The notes beneath the pieces were generated by a model that worked only from the letters and a program-made list of their open reading frames with translations, was not told the origin of the DNA and did not search any database. From Bisporella sp. PMI_857 (Eukaryota > Ascomycota > Leotiomycetes > Helotiales > Helotiaceae), in the NCBI GenBank assembly GCA_021307315.1, contig JAJSPD010000007.1, forward strand, positions 186,001 to 250,000: a DNA stretch of 64,000 nt, written 5' to 3'. This document shows, one piece after another, positions 34,833 to 47,371 of this stretch (within the stretch, counting starts at the first letter, position 1; each line of letters begins with the position of its first letter). The translations under genes and the position numbers were made by a program.

Positions 34833-37200
34833 ATGGATGCAAAGGTAAGATGATGTTTTGTTGTGGTGATCCACCTCGCCTTCTCTCCCTTCCTTCCTCA
34901 TTTCACATTTTCCATGCGTCGGCACCCCATCTCTCATTGAATCTTCCGCATTCCTGAACATCACCCGGTGGACTTCATTCTTCTTCACGTTAAACCTTAC
35001 GCTGGCGCAACTTCTAATTTATATTTTGAACAGCCGCAGCGTCCACTCCGAATCGCTCGACTTCCTGGTGATGAAAACATTGTACCACCCGAACCCAAGC
35101 AAACCCTCCACGCTCGACACAAGTCCACCGGTGCCTTATCAAAAGCTACCGGAACCTTGTCTAACATGTTACACGTCGGTGGTCTCAAGGCCGCTGCCAA
35201 AAGAACGGCATTTGGAGATGTCAGCAACATTTCCAAGAACGTTTCGCAGACACGGGACACATCGGCGGCGAATGGCGGCGACCATCCGTCAGACTATGTA
35301 AAGCCTCTGAATATCCCCGAAAAGTCTATGGGCTTCGCACGACCAGCCCAGAGACCATTGAATGTCACTGGTGGTACCGGAATCCAAATTACAAACACGC
35401 AAATTACAACCACAGAGCCAGCTTCCAAATCAGTGGCATCAAAGGCACCTTTGAGTCAAATACAGCCCATTCCCGTAGCAGCCAAACGAACTGTTTCGAA
35501 AAAGTGCACAACTATTTATATTGATCATGGCGAAGACGAATCGCTTCCCCAAGTACTACCAGAACGGTCAGAACCTGCTATTGCTCCAGTTCACCAGAGT
35601 CTCCAGGCACGCAAGAGCCAAGGTCAATTGAAGGCGCAAGGTCCAACAGAGACAGAGAGCAAGGTCATTGATGCACAGGTCCAACAGAACGTAACTCATG
35701 TTGATTTTGAAACAAGTGATGCAGTCGTTGAACCTGTCGATAGCAATGAGGGCTACCCCAAATTAGTATCTCAGGTTCAAGATGCTGCTCTGCCGGAAAT
35801 ATCGGAAGCTACACAGGATGCGGTGGAGAGATTGCATAGACATTTACCAAGTCTTCCGGCCTTGCCTGCACCACCAGCAGCATCGGAGGTCGAGGAGTAC
35901 TGGGACGAAGAAGAAGAAGATGAGGTTGACGATGAGCAAGGATATATGACTGCTCACTCCTACCGCTCCCGTGGTGATAATACAACTGGTGGTGCAACAA
36001 CTGTTTTGTTTCCCAAAGTCACCAACAAGTCTAAAAAGGAGCTAGCTGAGGCCAAAGAAGCCGTTGAAAGTTCAAGGACCACTGAGGATATTGAGGACGA
36101 GCTATACGACACAAGTATGGTTGCAGAATATGGCGACGAAATTTTCGGATACATGCGAGAGCTTGAGGTACGATATTCACTTTTATTTCATATATTTCTA
36201 CATTTTCATGCAGCCTCACAAGCTTAAGACCGCTTCTGCATCCACGTATAATGGAGGCGTTCAATTCCTTCCGTTCGATGTAAATTACGTGCTTCACGCT
36301 AACATTTTCACAGATGAAGATGTTGCCTAATCCACATTACATGGAGAATCAGGCTGAGATTCAATGGTCAATGCGTTCTGTGTTGATGGATTGGCTGATT
36401 CAAGTTCATCATCGCTTCACCTTGCTTCCTGAGACCCTCTTCCTCACCGTGAACTATGTTGATCGTTTTCTCTCATGCAAGGTTGTCTCTCTTGGAAAGC
36501 TACAGCTGGTAGGCGCAACTGCTATTTTCGTAGCTGCCAAGTATGAAGAAATCAACTGTCCATCCGTATCTGAGATTGTCTTTATGGTTGATGGAGGTTA
36601 CACCGTAGATGAAATCCTCAAGGCAGAACGCTTCATGCTTAGTATGCTTCAATTCGAGCTTGGGTACCCTGGGCCAATGAGCTTTCTTCGACGAATCAGT
36701 AAAGCCGATGAGTACGATTTGGATACCCGGACATTGGCCAAGTACTTTTTGGAGGTTGCCATCATGGATGAGCGGTTTGTGGGAAGTCCAGCCAGTTACA
36801 TTGCTGCTGGTTCTCACTGCCTTGCTCGCATGCTGCTCAAAAAGGATCAAGGCGAATGGGTAAGTAAAGTCCTGATCTCAGTTTACCCTTACTAACGTTT
36901 ATTCAGACCCCCGCTCATGTTCACTACTCTGGTTATACTTGGACGCAACTTCGGCCATTGGTAGCCTTGATGCTAGAATGCTGCGAGAATCCCCAGAAGC
37001 ATCACAGCGCTGTTTATGAGAAGTTTTCCGATCGTCGTTACAAGCGTGGATCACTTTTTGTCCAAACAGAGCTCGAGCGGGGCTTTGTTCTCCCACCTCT
37101 ACCATCCTCACGACCATCACTCCCAATCGATGATCTCTCAACTCATGTGACATACGAGGCAAGAGAGTCCTTCACGCGGATGGTCCAGTTGAAGGGTTAG
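34833..37200 (+). CDS. G2/mitotic B-type cyclin
   Basis: Four exons (34833-34844, 35034-36167, 36314-36859, 36907-37200) give 661 residues. Exon 1 encodes only Met-Asp-Ala-Lys before a 189-base intron. A destruction-box-like motif RTAFGDVSN is at 61-69. The classical Leu is Phe, while the Arg and Asn are in place. Residues 75-330 are disordered with an acidic run (DEEEEDEVDDEQ). The cyclin box begins near 375 with YMRELE and is spliced in phase to MKMLPNPHYM, followed by SMRSVLMDWLIQVHHRF. The C-terminal cyclin fold follows (YTWTQLRPLVALMLECCEN). It is of the Cdc13/NimE/Clb type and should activate Cdk1 for entry into mitosis in the nucleus. Length and domain order fit that family, although the N-terminus is long. 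Confidence 0.93.
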
Positions 37201-38421
37201 GGTCACCGCATTATGGCCATACCGGTTATATTTTGATTCTCTGTATATTTTTCGGGCCAGATCTGGTGCATCGTGCCTATCGTCGATATGTCATACCGTA
37301 CTCACCCGAATCTGGCCTGCTATACAAAAGAATGCCACCAACTCATTGCATTTTCTCAACATTCATCATAGCGGTGGCGTTGCAGGCGCTTTCTATCGAC
37401 TGGCATTGCATTATTCGCGATGCTTTTGCTTCCTCGCCTGGTCGCACCCGCATATCTTTTCTTCACTTGTATGATTTCAAATAAAAGCGTAACGATAGCT
37501 CATGATAAGATGAGACCACGAAATTTCTCCAGCCATTTGCGCTTTTTCCTATGTTTTTTGCGTCAGCATGGAGATACACAAAACAAAAATACAGGGGCAA
37601 TTGGGCTCGTAATGCTAGTTCCAGTTCTCCATGAACTAGGTTCTTTAATGGTCGTTGTCTTCTATGTTTTCTTGGTGGTGTCCATCTGGGAGGACAGGAG
37701 GAAGCTACTCGACCTACAAAACTTAGACTTAATGCGTGCATATGACAATCGTATGCGAAGATTATAATAGACCTGTCTCCCATGCCCTGTGAAGCTCAAA
37801 CATAACGCTTAAGTTGTGAACGATATGCTAATTTCCGAAGTCAGCACTAACAGAATATACTGCTTGTATAGGCAGCACATTCGCAAAGGATTTGATCATT
37901 TACATTCCCGCTGATCTAAGCAATCTGCCCATTTATTTCTTTTTAGTCGTTGGATTCGCCGTCCTTTGGTGGGGCATTGTCTTGATGCGTCTCTCTTGTG
38001 ATAGAAAAGTGGGGCTGTTATGAAGCTTCTCACCCGTTATGCTGGAGGGATACAGTCTCACCTCACCGACAAGAAGGCAACCATATTGCCTCCGCCTCCA
38101 CCCAAGCACGGCCCTTCAATCTCTATGCTTCAAGATACTGATTGAACACAACTCCAAAACCTATACCCAAGAAAAGGTATTGTATTATTTAGCGAGCTAA
38201 TGAAACAGCAGAAGCGACCCTGGAACAACGCTGTATAGGCACGAGGTAGTCATATCTTGCAGAACACTATCTGCTCAAGCAAAGCAATGTGCACTATCGA
38301 TCATCACTGTATTGTCGTCCAAAACTGATACTGGCACGGCTAGCGGGCATAAAATAGGCTACCTGTCCTACTCTATGTAGCACGAAAGCCAGTCACCGGA
38401 TCATAGGTAGTATCTGCTTGG
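37201..38421. other. Intergenic region after the cyclin gene
   Basis: About 1.2 kb. Overlapping open frames occur at 37233-37484 and 37420-37767 on the plus strand. They look like 3' untranslated sequence rather than genes, because they contain hydrophobic low-complexity runs and have no domain. The final part is the HET gene promoter. Confidence 0.4.
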
Positions 38422-40963
38422 ATGGATTCAAATCATGAGCTGTGTGGTGACGAAAAGGCACGCAAACGTCAGAGATTGGCAAAAGCTGTCAAGCATGCAG
38501 GTTTTTCGAATTCTCAAAATTACTTGAAGATAGAAGATGATATCAGGTAGGCCCTTGAGAAGTTAGCTCGATCTATTGACTCAATTTTAACCATCGGAAT
38601 TGTTAGAGATCACCAGACTGTTGCGCCTGGAAGAGTACAATATGGCTTGGCAGATACACGATTGTCTTCTGTCGAGTCGATCGAGGAGCAACGATGTCAT
38701 TCCTGTCGGCTTATAGACTTGAAGATCTTTCAGCCTACTATCATGAAGGAAATTACTGCCTCTTCAGCAGAGCCTAAAAAAGAATATGTGCAAGCTCCTG
38801 ATATTGTATGGACGCACAGCGTCGGAGTAAATGCAGATCAATGCCCGTTCTGTCGCCTTGTCATTGAAGCTATATACCTAAATTCTGAATCGAAAATTAT
38901 CCCTGACGAGGTCCTTCTGATTCCAGAGGTATTTGGAAAGGTGACGTACAAGAATGCACTTGGAGGCAAGACTGTGCAGGAAACAAGGCGACTTTCGATT
39001 TATTCTTCAAATATGAGGCAAGCCGTGGGATTCTTTGGGCTCACACAAATAGCGCCTATTGGCATAATCCAGCAAATAGCTGTCCCAGCTGCAATAGGAA
39101 CGGAAAGCTTGTTTAAAGGGCGCCTGGTACCCCCTTCTCAGATCGATTTCGCACAACTTCGAGCTTGGATTACAACAGAATGTCCCAGCAACAGTTCGTA
39201 TGGGCCTTGTCACAACGAAAACCACCAGAAGATGAATCCAAGTTACAGCATTAAGCAAGAGCCTTTAAATCTAAGAGTGATTGATGTTGTAAATCGGATG
39301 GTGACAAACGCACCACAGACCTGCAATTATGCAGCCTTAAGTTATGTTTGGGGTGATGTCCCTCAACTCTGCCTTCAGCAACCTTACACTCTTCTCATGC
39401 AAGCGGGCAGTCTGCGAGATGAATGCCCTGGCCTTTCACAATGCATCAAAGATTCTTTGGTGTTGTGCGAGAAGCTTGGTATCAACTTTCTCTGGGTCGA
39501 TAGTTTGTGTATCAAGCAAGATGACCTTTCAGACCAGGAGACATATATTGAGAATATGGCCGTAATTTACTCTATGGCACTTGTGACAATTGTTGCCGCT
39601 GCTGGCAATGTAAGTCATGAGTATTTTGTAGCATGGAAACCCTTAGTACACGTTTGAGAGAAACACGCATACTTTGAGAGTACACAATTCTCATATATCT
39701 TTCAACTAGGTAACTGACTCCGATTTTGTTCTTTAGGATCATTCGGCAGGTTTACCAGGTGTCCGGCCCGGGTCACGCAACAAGAAGCAGTGTATAGAAA
39801 GAGTGGAGGGTTTGTGCCTGAGTCCTACACAATGTTACCAACTTGCGGTGCAGAACTCAGTATGGGCCACTCGAGGATGGACATTGCAGGAAAAGGAACT
39901 CTCATACCAGCTTCTGATATTTACGGATTATCAGGTTTATTTCCAATCTCGTACCAAAGCATACCGAGAAGATACGGTTGTCGAAACCTCGCACATCCAG
40001 TACGACCCCAATAAAACAGACATACAGCTCGAACTAGTTTCGGAGAATGATATTTTACTCAAAGTAAACTTTGAAGAAGGTGATCTCAAGTTGTACTGCA
40101 AGCTATTGCAAGACTATACACATCGGACGATATCTCACGCCCGCGACTCATACAACGCATTTCGAGGCATACTGCAAGCATTTGGAAAACGATTTACACT
40201 TACGGATTCACATTTGAGAATAAAGAATGACTTATACGAATATAATGAGTTCATTTGGGGGCTGCCATCCTCTGCCATGGATTTTGCGCTCTGTTGGCAT
40301 TTCGATTCTGATATAGACATTCCACCAAAGCGCATATCTCAATTCCCAAGCTGGAGTTGGGCAGGCTGGGCTGGCGGCAAACTTTATCGAAGTGACACAG
40401 CAAGGCGAGGTGAGCTAGTGATATCAGGCGAAAAGCTGAATGGTGGTGGCGTCTCTCCATTCTACGAGTCTTCGCTCATTGCGTTCTATCACGATCATAA
40501 ACTTGTTGGGAACATGAACGATCCAAGCAATATGCAACATATTTGGAAGCCTCCTGGTGCTGAAACAACACCACTCTCTCCGCCGCCAGGCGTTCCCTCG
40601 AACCACATACTGGGATTCTGGACATCTTCAGCGCTCCTCGACATTGGGCCACGCGTGTCAAGCGCATCATCGTATTATGCGATATTGTCACCGATCACAC
40701 CACGAAAGAAGCTGGGCCGGATCCTGCTAGACCCCGAATTACTGGTAGAAAACACCGCGCAACAGAATTCATTGGAATTTGTTGTCGTAGGCACACAGTA
40801 CTTATTCTCTAGACATTTGAAAGAGAAACAGCACCAAGTCCATGTTCTCTGTATTCAAAGGAAAGGCGATGTTGCCTATCGAGTCAATAAAATGGCTCAG
40901 CCCTTGGCCGTGGAGGATTGGATGGCTGCGAAACCGACTTGGAAGTATGTCGCATTGGCCTGA
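38422..40963 (+). CDS. HET-domain (heterokaryon incompatibility) protein
   Basis: Three exons, 38422-38546, 38607-39609 and 39737-40963, give 784 residues. The first exon (MDSNHELCGDEKARKRQRLA) is joined through an AG|A Arg codon and is easily missed, since the frame looks open without an ATG at exon 2. The HET domain carries its three usual blocks: YAALSYVWGD (283-292), INFLWVDSLCIKQDD, and a third around VTIVAAAGNDHSAGLPGV, with the late ATRGWTLQEKELS. A leading Cys-bearing region (CHSCRLIDL and CPFCRLVIEA) is common in this family. HET proteins trigger cell death when unlike strains fuse, or act in related self/non-self responses. The partner and allele are unknown. The reading frame is intact, so the gene is probably functional. 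The C-terminal half has no further domain I recognise. Confidence 0.93.
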
Positions 40964-41735
40964 TCTGCGAGACGCGGACAACCATCGAGACGTTTGATGG
41001 CCGAATGTCCCTGAATTGTGTGCTATGCCTTCAAAGGTATTGATATGTGCTACTAGAGCGGATAAGCTGGTAAGCTCTATAAACACATTCCATTGGCGGA
41101 TGTTCGCCTTATTTTAGTTATAGACATCAGGCTCAGGATCTCGTATCCGGATTCAATTTCTCTTGATGCGGCTCCCCGATAATTTATAGCCGCGGGTGAC
41201 AGGCGGTACGTGAGGAATTGCAGCCTCCAGACGATTCCATGCGTCTAGTTTATATAGAGAGAAGATGAAAGGTCATGCAGGTGGGTAAGATAGGGAGGAA
41301 GAGTGCCGCAAGCTTAGGCATTAAAAAAAGGCATAAGAGGCACACCTGAGCCGCGGATTGAGAAGCACTCGCTGCACCCCAGCCGTCGTTGAGGATATGC
41401 CGGGCTCTTCCAAATATTCTAAATGTGTGTACATTTTCTAGCTTCTACAATACAACTCTACATCTGTTGGCAAGGCTGTCTCTATGCATTCTATTGCTCC
41501 GTTTATGCAACGTGTGTGCAACCCCATCTATGGTGTATACGTAGAGACTCCCGACGTCGTAGAAAAGGCAAGAAAAATGCAAAAGATCATAACCGACGCC
41601 GCGCCCATGCTTATGCTGATGAAACCCTATTATCCGAGAAAAATAAAGAAGAGAATAAGAGCCATCCGTATCTTAACCATTATATAGAGCAGGAAGCTCC
41701 ACCGTGCAGCTAGTTGTGATTTTGGTACGTAGTAT
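40964..41735. other. Convergent intergenic region
   Basis: This lies between the HET gene stop and the mitochondrial carrier stop on the other strand. A frame at 41423-41713 (+) is low-complexity and basic, and I do not support it. Confidence 0.4.
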
Positions 41736-44037
41736 TTAAGCGGCCGGGGCAGGGTTGCTTTTTGGGACGGCGCCCCTTCCACCAGTAAGCTTGTTCAAGT
41801 TCTTGAATGCTTGATCAGGAATCTTTGCATTGTTTGTTCCGAAGCCGCCGTTCACGTCGAGGATGACCTTTAACGCGTTTCGGGCGCGCACATGGCTGAT
41901 CGGTCCCTCCTGGCCTGGCAAGCCACCGGCGCTCGTAACACCCATATGAGGCGCCTCCGGCTTCACGGATCCAGGCATCGGCAGCAAGTTTTGCAGAACC
42001 TCGTAGCCAGCCAACGTGAAACCAAACTGTGGCGAACTTCGCATGATACGTGCGGGACCACCCTTGAAGAATGCCTTGAAGCCTTCTTCCCTGAAGACGG
42101 TGGTGGCGCAGTGCCGGAGGGAGGTATATGAGGACTCGCCTTTGCGGGCTTCGACTTGGAGACGGGTCTTGATGACGTCGCAGGGTGTGGTGAGGTAAGC
42201 AGCTGGCATACCGGCGATGGCACCAGCTGTTAAAAGTTGGAGGATTCCAAGGCTCTTGGTAGGCGTTTCGCCGAAGTAGTCACGCTTCAAGTGATTGTAG
42301 GTGGGGAAGTATATAGCAGAAAAGGGAACATCGCGCAGAAGACAGGCAGAGGCTCCCTTATAAAGTCCAACGAGACCAAGGTTTCGAACGATCCACATAG
42401 CAGAGCGTCGTGGGACATCGCTGTGAGTCTTAGCGATCTCTCCTTGGACTTGAAGACGGATTTTGACGATTTCCAGAGGGTTGGTGAATATCTGTCACAC
42501 GTTAGTTCGGAATTTAGTGCGATGCTTTAAGCGCAGTGAACGAGCATATGAATTTGACTTGAGTTCGCGAGAAGAATGGAAAACTTACGACTTGACACGC
42601 TCCCGCAGAGCCACCAGCAAGGATCTCATGTCTAATCTTGATCTGGCCATCACTTCCAGAGAAGTAACCACGAACAAGGTCATTAACTGTAAGCTTGATA
42701 GCCTTTTCTGGTGCTACACCAACTAGTTGAGGCAAGACACCAGAGTACAAACCCTTCACACCTTCGTTCTTAATCACCTTCTTTGCGCAGTCTAGGGAAT
42801 TCTTATACAACATCTCACCAACCCGAGAAGTACGTTGATTTTGCATACGCGTCTTGACAAGGTCAATAGGGTACACCATGAACGCACCAAACGCACCCGC
42901 CAAGCTTCCAAGAGCGAAGTGATGGGCTGATTCGAGAACCGAGTGGAGGAAGTTCTGTGTCGCCGTCTTGGGTTTTGCTTGGAGTTCGTATGCGTTATAT
43001 ATTGGGCTGCGCCATGATGGGTCAAGGACCTTAGCAAAATCACTCAAGCCTAGCCGACCTGAGGGCTCATCAAGACTGGCGAAGTGGAAGAGAATGTCTG
43101 CCTCCATAGGTGTGAAGAGCGAGAATCTAGTGATTCGAGCAGCCATATTAAGAAATTCTGTACGGGTGATCTTGCCATCTTCACTCTGCGCTGTCGCTGA
43201 TCTGATAATCAATTCCACCAAGTCCATTTCTCTGATCATATTTTGAAAGGCGCGGACGTTAGCATAAGAGATCTTACTGCCAGCTGAGATGTTGCAGAGT
43301 GTTGTTAGGTTATCCAACAAGTAATCAGAGAGCTTGTGTCCGGCCGTCGCAAGAATAATGCGCTGGAAGTCCTCAGGCTCAATATATCCGTCACCATCCT
43401 TATCGAAATGATGGAAGGCTTGTCGTATCCGCTCCCCTTGCAGGCCTCGAAGCATTTGCGAGAACTGCGGATATGTAAGGTCATGTCGTCGCCTTTTTCC
43501 ACCACTGTACAAGCTTGCCCATTCAGAACCCCAGTCAAATGGTAGACTATCCGGTCCGGCGTACGTCTCATATATCATTTTCAGAACGTCATATTTGACA
43601 TGGCCAGCGCCCTCAATATCGAATACTCGGAAGGCGATCTCATACTCTGAGTCAGGCTTCGTGAGCAAGTTCTCGAACACGCCCCAATCTGCCAAGTTGA
43701 GCCTGCCAGTCCTCTTTCGATCTGCAACTCTGAAGAGTATCGAGTATTGTTCGCGCTTGATTTTATGCTACATAAGAAGGCAAATGGTCAGTCGCTAGAT
43801 CATGATAACTTACAGGGCACATTGAAGTCAGTCAAAACTCACATAATCCCCATCAGGAGGAGCAATTGCGTCAATGAACTCTGCTTCACTCATATACAAC
43901 TCTCCAGTCTCTGGATCTGCTTTCGCATTCTTTTCAAAAGTAGCTTTGGAATCCGCTGATAACAGTACATCCTCCACTTGATCTGTTCCTAATAGCTTCT
44001 CCTTAACCACCTCTTTTGCCTTTGTAAGGTCTGCCAT
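41736..44037 (-). CDS. AGC1: Calcium-binding mitochondrial aspartate/glutamate carrier
   Basis: Three exons on the minus strand (44037-43843, 43767-42589, 42491-41736) give 709 residues. The N-terminal half is an EF-hand regulatory region like that of aralar/citrin. The clearest calcium loop is [13 protein letters not shown] (residues 187-199), and several degenerate EF-hands surround it. The C-terminal half is a mitochondrial carrier with three repeats and the signatures [20 protein letters not shown] and [10 protein letters not shown]. Both splices restore conserved text, for example GDY to [12 protein letters not shown] and ACQV to IFTNPLEIV. It exchanges matrix aspartate for cytosolic glutamate plus a proton across the inner mitochondrial membrane and feeds the malate-aspartate shuttle. 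The Ca2+ half, absent from yeast Agc1p, suggests calcium control as in animals. The C-terminal 80 residues are low-complexity. Confidence 0.95.
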
Positions 44038-46278
44038 AATGGGAACTCCCCTAAAAAGTCAAGCCTGGCGCCAAACCCAAGTATCCTCTTGCAATTGTCG
44101 AAATATGATGTTGTACCTGTGTCTTGTCGTCCGATGTTCACCGAGAAAGATTTTGAGGGTGGGCGCGTGGTCCGAGGCTTGGAGAAAAGCAATTTCTGCT
44201 TGTCGCAATGTTGATTACAAGCGGGTGCCTTCAATTGAGCTGTGCCACGCGTTTTCAGATGTAAAAAAGATAATGCATATGTCGCATACACTTAACGAGT
44301 TACTAGATGAAGCCGGGGGAGCCGGTGATGGCTGGTGACTCTGCTTTTGAACTTTTTGTTCAAGCTCTCGTACAAAATCGTCAATAAAAGTGGAATTTTA
44401 GCCACTCTGCGGATTTTTCTCGGAGACCTCATCCCTGAGCAGAGCTTTTCCTATTCAAGTAAGGCGCCCCTTGGCCAGCTGCTGGCTCTGGGGAAGAATG
44501 ACGTTTATTAACATTGACGTTATCTCAAGACAAGCTTGTACAGAGTCTGGACTATGTACAATCATAGCATGCTTCATAAAATACTATTATACATCTACAG
44601 TCGGCATAAGCATGCCAAATTTATCGTATATCTACACACTAAACCTTTAAATACTATTTCTTCACCTGTCCGTTGTTTGCCCTTCCATTTTTGGTCGGCC
44701 TCTCTACATGGATGGTATGTCTGAAGAGGTCTGCAATTCTACCAAATTCAGATAGCCTCCCACTCCCAGATGTATAGTATTTCGAACATTAGTACGTTTG
44801 GTATATATGCAAAACACAATAGAACGTCTCTTGTCCTGTGCAGTGCATCGGTACTCCTATTCTTCTCCAGTCGCGTCCAAATAACTCTTATCAATTAGCC
44901 TATCAATCTTCTTGACCGACGCCGATGGCTATGAACTTTCTTGAGGCTTGATTCCACCCCGACGTAGGGCGTAGGATCGTGTCGAGAAGTCTTTAGAATC
45001 TCCCAGGATGGTGCCGAATGAAAATAGTTTATGTGTGTGAAGGACAGCAGCGGATCAAAGATGCTAAGTAGGGATGTTGGTAAACATTGCTTGTTCCCCT
45101 ATGCATGCTATTCGTGACCCCGAAATCTGAATGGCTGTCGCAGTGAAGAGAAAACATAGGTCGAGCGCGACAGCAGCTACGGCCTTGTTTTCTTTGGTAA
45201 GGACACTGCTAACAACATCCGTCGTACAGCCTGTCATTATATAAGCGGCTCGGAATCCGGCATTGTGAGCAAGTGCGCTGTTGTTCGGCATGGAGTTAAG
45301 ATTCGACTGGTCAGATGTGCAATTTCTGCCCAGAGTGATCAGCTTTATTCGTTCTCTAGCCTTTGTTGTAATATACAGTAGTAATCTCCTCTCACGAGTC
45401 AAAGGGTTGAATGGAGTCGTGGTCCCAGATTTATCTGGACGTGTACATTAACTTAAGTTCTCATGTCTGATAGAGAACTAAGTAAAGCTAACTATCTCGA
45501 ACACAAGCTTGCGTGGGAATGTGCTCCTAGTTGAGCTGTGGAGTTAGGCTTAACTGCTTTCGTCAGTTCTGAGGCATGTGGCAGGATATAGAGGATAAAT
45601 ACCACCTGGCAATTGAATGAATCTCGTCTTCGTGAATGACTTGACAAGTCGGCTGCGAACAATTGAGGCTAACTATTGGACTCTTGTTTACGCAATCATC
45701 AATGCACTGAAATTTTCTGATGTCAGTAGAACACTGATCCAAGTGCTCTTAGGAATTAAGGCGACTCCCATGTATTAATACAAAGTTTAGAGGGTTGAGG
45801 ACGAGCCCTGTTCTCGTAAACAAGTGAGTGCTGTAGTCGTGCGAGCCGTTACCAAGTTTTGGTTATTTGGATATCATCCGTTGTTGTGTCAGTGATGAAA
45901 AGTTCTATCGGTAGATAAACATCATCCAGCTGTTTTACAGGCTTTGATACATAAAAGCAGATATAAGCAAAAGGTTCATTCACAAACGTATTGAGGATTG
46001 TGAGTTGAATAGAATCACAGGATACTCTTATCTTATGCGGAGTGATTAATTACATTATGTAGCTCGTAATACACTGAAATAGAGGGTGCCCCTTAGATGA
46101 ATATTCTGCAAGGCAATAGGTGTTCTTCCACTGACCCTAAGCACTTTACCAATTGCCCAAATGTAACGCCGTTTCTTTGATAAGCTTTCATTGCCTCTCT
46201 ATATGATTTCCATCAGTTGCCTAGTTACAGTTATTATCCCTGACCCAAGCATTCATTTACTTTTTCGTCTACTGAAGC
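44038..46278. other. Gene-poor intergenic region
   Basis: About 2.2 kb. It holds the promoter of the carrier gene on one side and the 3' end of a minus-strand gene on the other. A frame at 45064-45402 (-) of 112 codons is hydrophobic at its end but has no support from splicing or domain. I list no gene. Confidence 0.4.
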
Positions 46279-47371
46279 TTAAAAATCTGCATCTTCGCCT
46301 CCATCAAGTCCAGCATCTTCGAAACTTCGCTTCTGAGCCCTCGAGCCTTCCAGAACAGGTTTTTGAGCCGACGACATGGACGCCTGAGAACCATCTTCAA
46401 AACCTTCAGCCAGCGTTCCTCTTGCTTTCTCTTCCCGTTCCATGTTACCGCGTTCGCGAAGCACTATGATACATGGGTAGCAGTTTGATGAATACCCAAA
46501 ACCTTTGGAGACGAACTCCTTCGCTTCAAGCAATCCACGTGAGCGACATTTCCTAGAGCATCTCATAAGGAACTTGGTAAAGAAACACTTTATCTCGTAG
46601 TTTTTGGCATGGTTTGGGCAAACACATCTTGTAGGCCGGCACTCGTCCTCCTCCGTGAGATAATTGGTCCAACTCTCGGTCGCCGTCCTTAAAGTCAATT
46701 GGTTGAACTTTTCTATGGAGATCGATACTAATACTTCACCGGTCGGAGTTGCTTCTGTAAGCTCGTTAGCAAGTAGGTCTTTGGCAAAATCAAAAACTCG
46801 AAGCTCACAAAGGAGAGCAGGAAGCTACCTGAAGAGGTTTGTAAGATTAAACCAGCTATTAGATATTTCATAGCACCCATCCCCACACACATTTCAACAT
46901 TGAAACTGAACTAGACTTACTACTTAGGACACCGAAATATCTCAAAGCTGGCGTGGCAACGTCCAGTTCTTCGACACTTAGGACAGCCATATATTGAAAG
47001 CAATCAATATGGACAACATAAGGCGCGGGATCAGGAATACTAATCTCATTACCCAGTAGCACCTGAATAGGAGGCACTCCGGTTGCGTTGATACCACGGA
47101 CCGTGATGGTATGACCAAAGCTGCAGCAAAGAAGCTGGGCTGATGGCGGGGCAGGGGCTTTCAGTGTGGAAATGGTATGTGGCTTCTGCATCTCCTGGGA
47201 ATAGTGTTTTGGGTCCCTACCACACCGCCTCTTGATCGGCCTTGTAGAATCTTGAGTTGCTGTTGCTTGCCCCGTCGTTATGGCGTTGCCTGGTCGGGAG
47301 GCTGGGGCTGTGAAGGACATTGCTGGGTGATGGATGGAACCAAGAGAATTGCTGGCTGATAATTGAGGCAT
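46279..47371 (-). CDS. Uncharacterised two-exon protein
   Basis: Exon 1 begins at the ATG at 47371 (MPQLSASNSLGSIHHPAMSF), and exon 2 is 46824-46279. Exon 2 opens after a GGTAG acceptor in phase 0 with LPALLCELRVFDFAKDLLA. The donor is uncertain; phase-0 GT sites at 46888 and 46876 both fit, with introns of 64 or 52 bases and products of about 345 residues. Exon 1 has a Pro/Thr-rich lead and then a compact strand-rich part (PAPYVVHIDCFQYMAVLSVE). Exon 2 carries a Cys-rich block around 46490-46650 (CRPTRCVCPNHAKNYEIKC, MRCSRKCRSRG), which could bind metal. I do not recognise the family. The acidic C-terminus has a short basic motif (QKRSFEDAG). It may be nuclear. Whether it is conserved cannot be judged here. 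Confidence 0.5.

Noticed and set aside
37233..37767. Two overlapping plus-strand frames after the cyclin stop
   Set aside because: They look like 3' untranslated sequence; hydrophobic runs but no start context, domain or splice partner.
45064..45402. 112-codon minus-strand frame
   Set aside because: No domain, no splice partner, surrounded by non-coding A+T-rich sequence.
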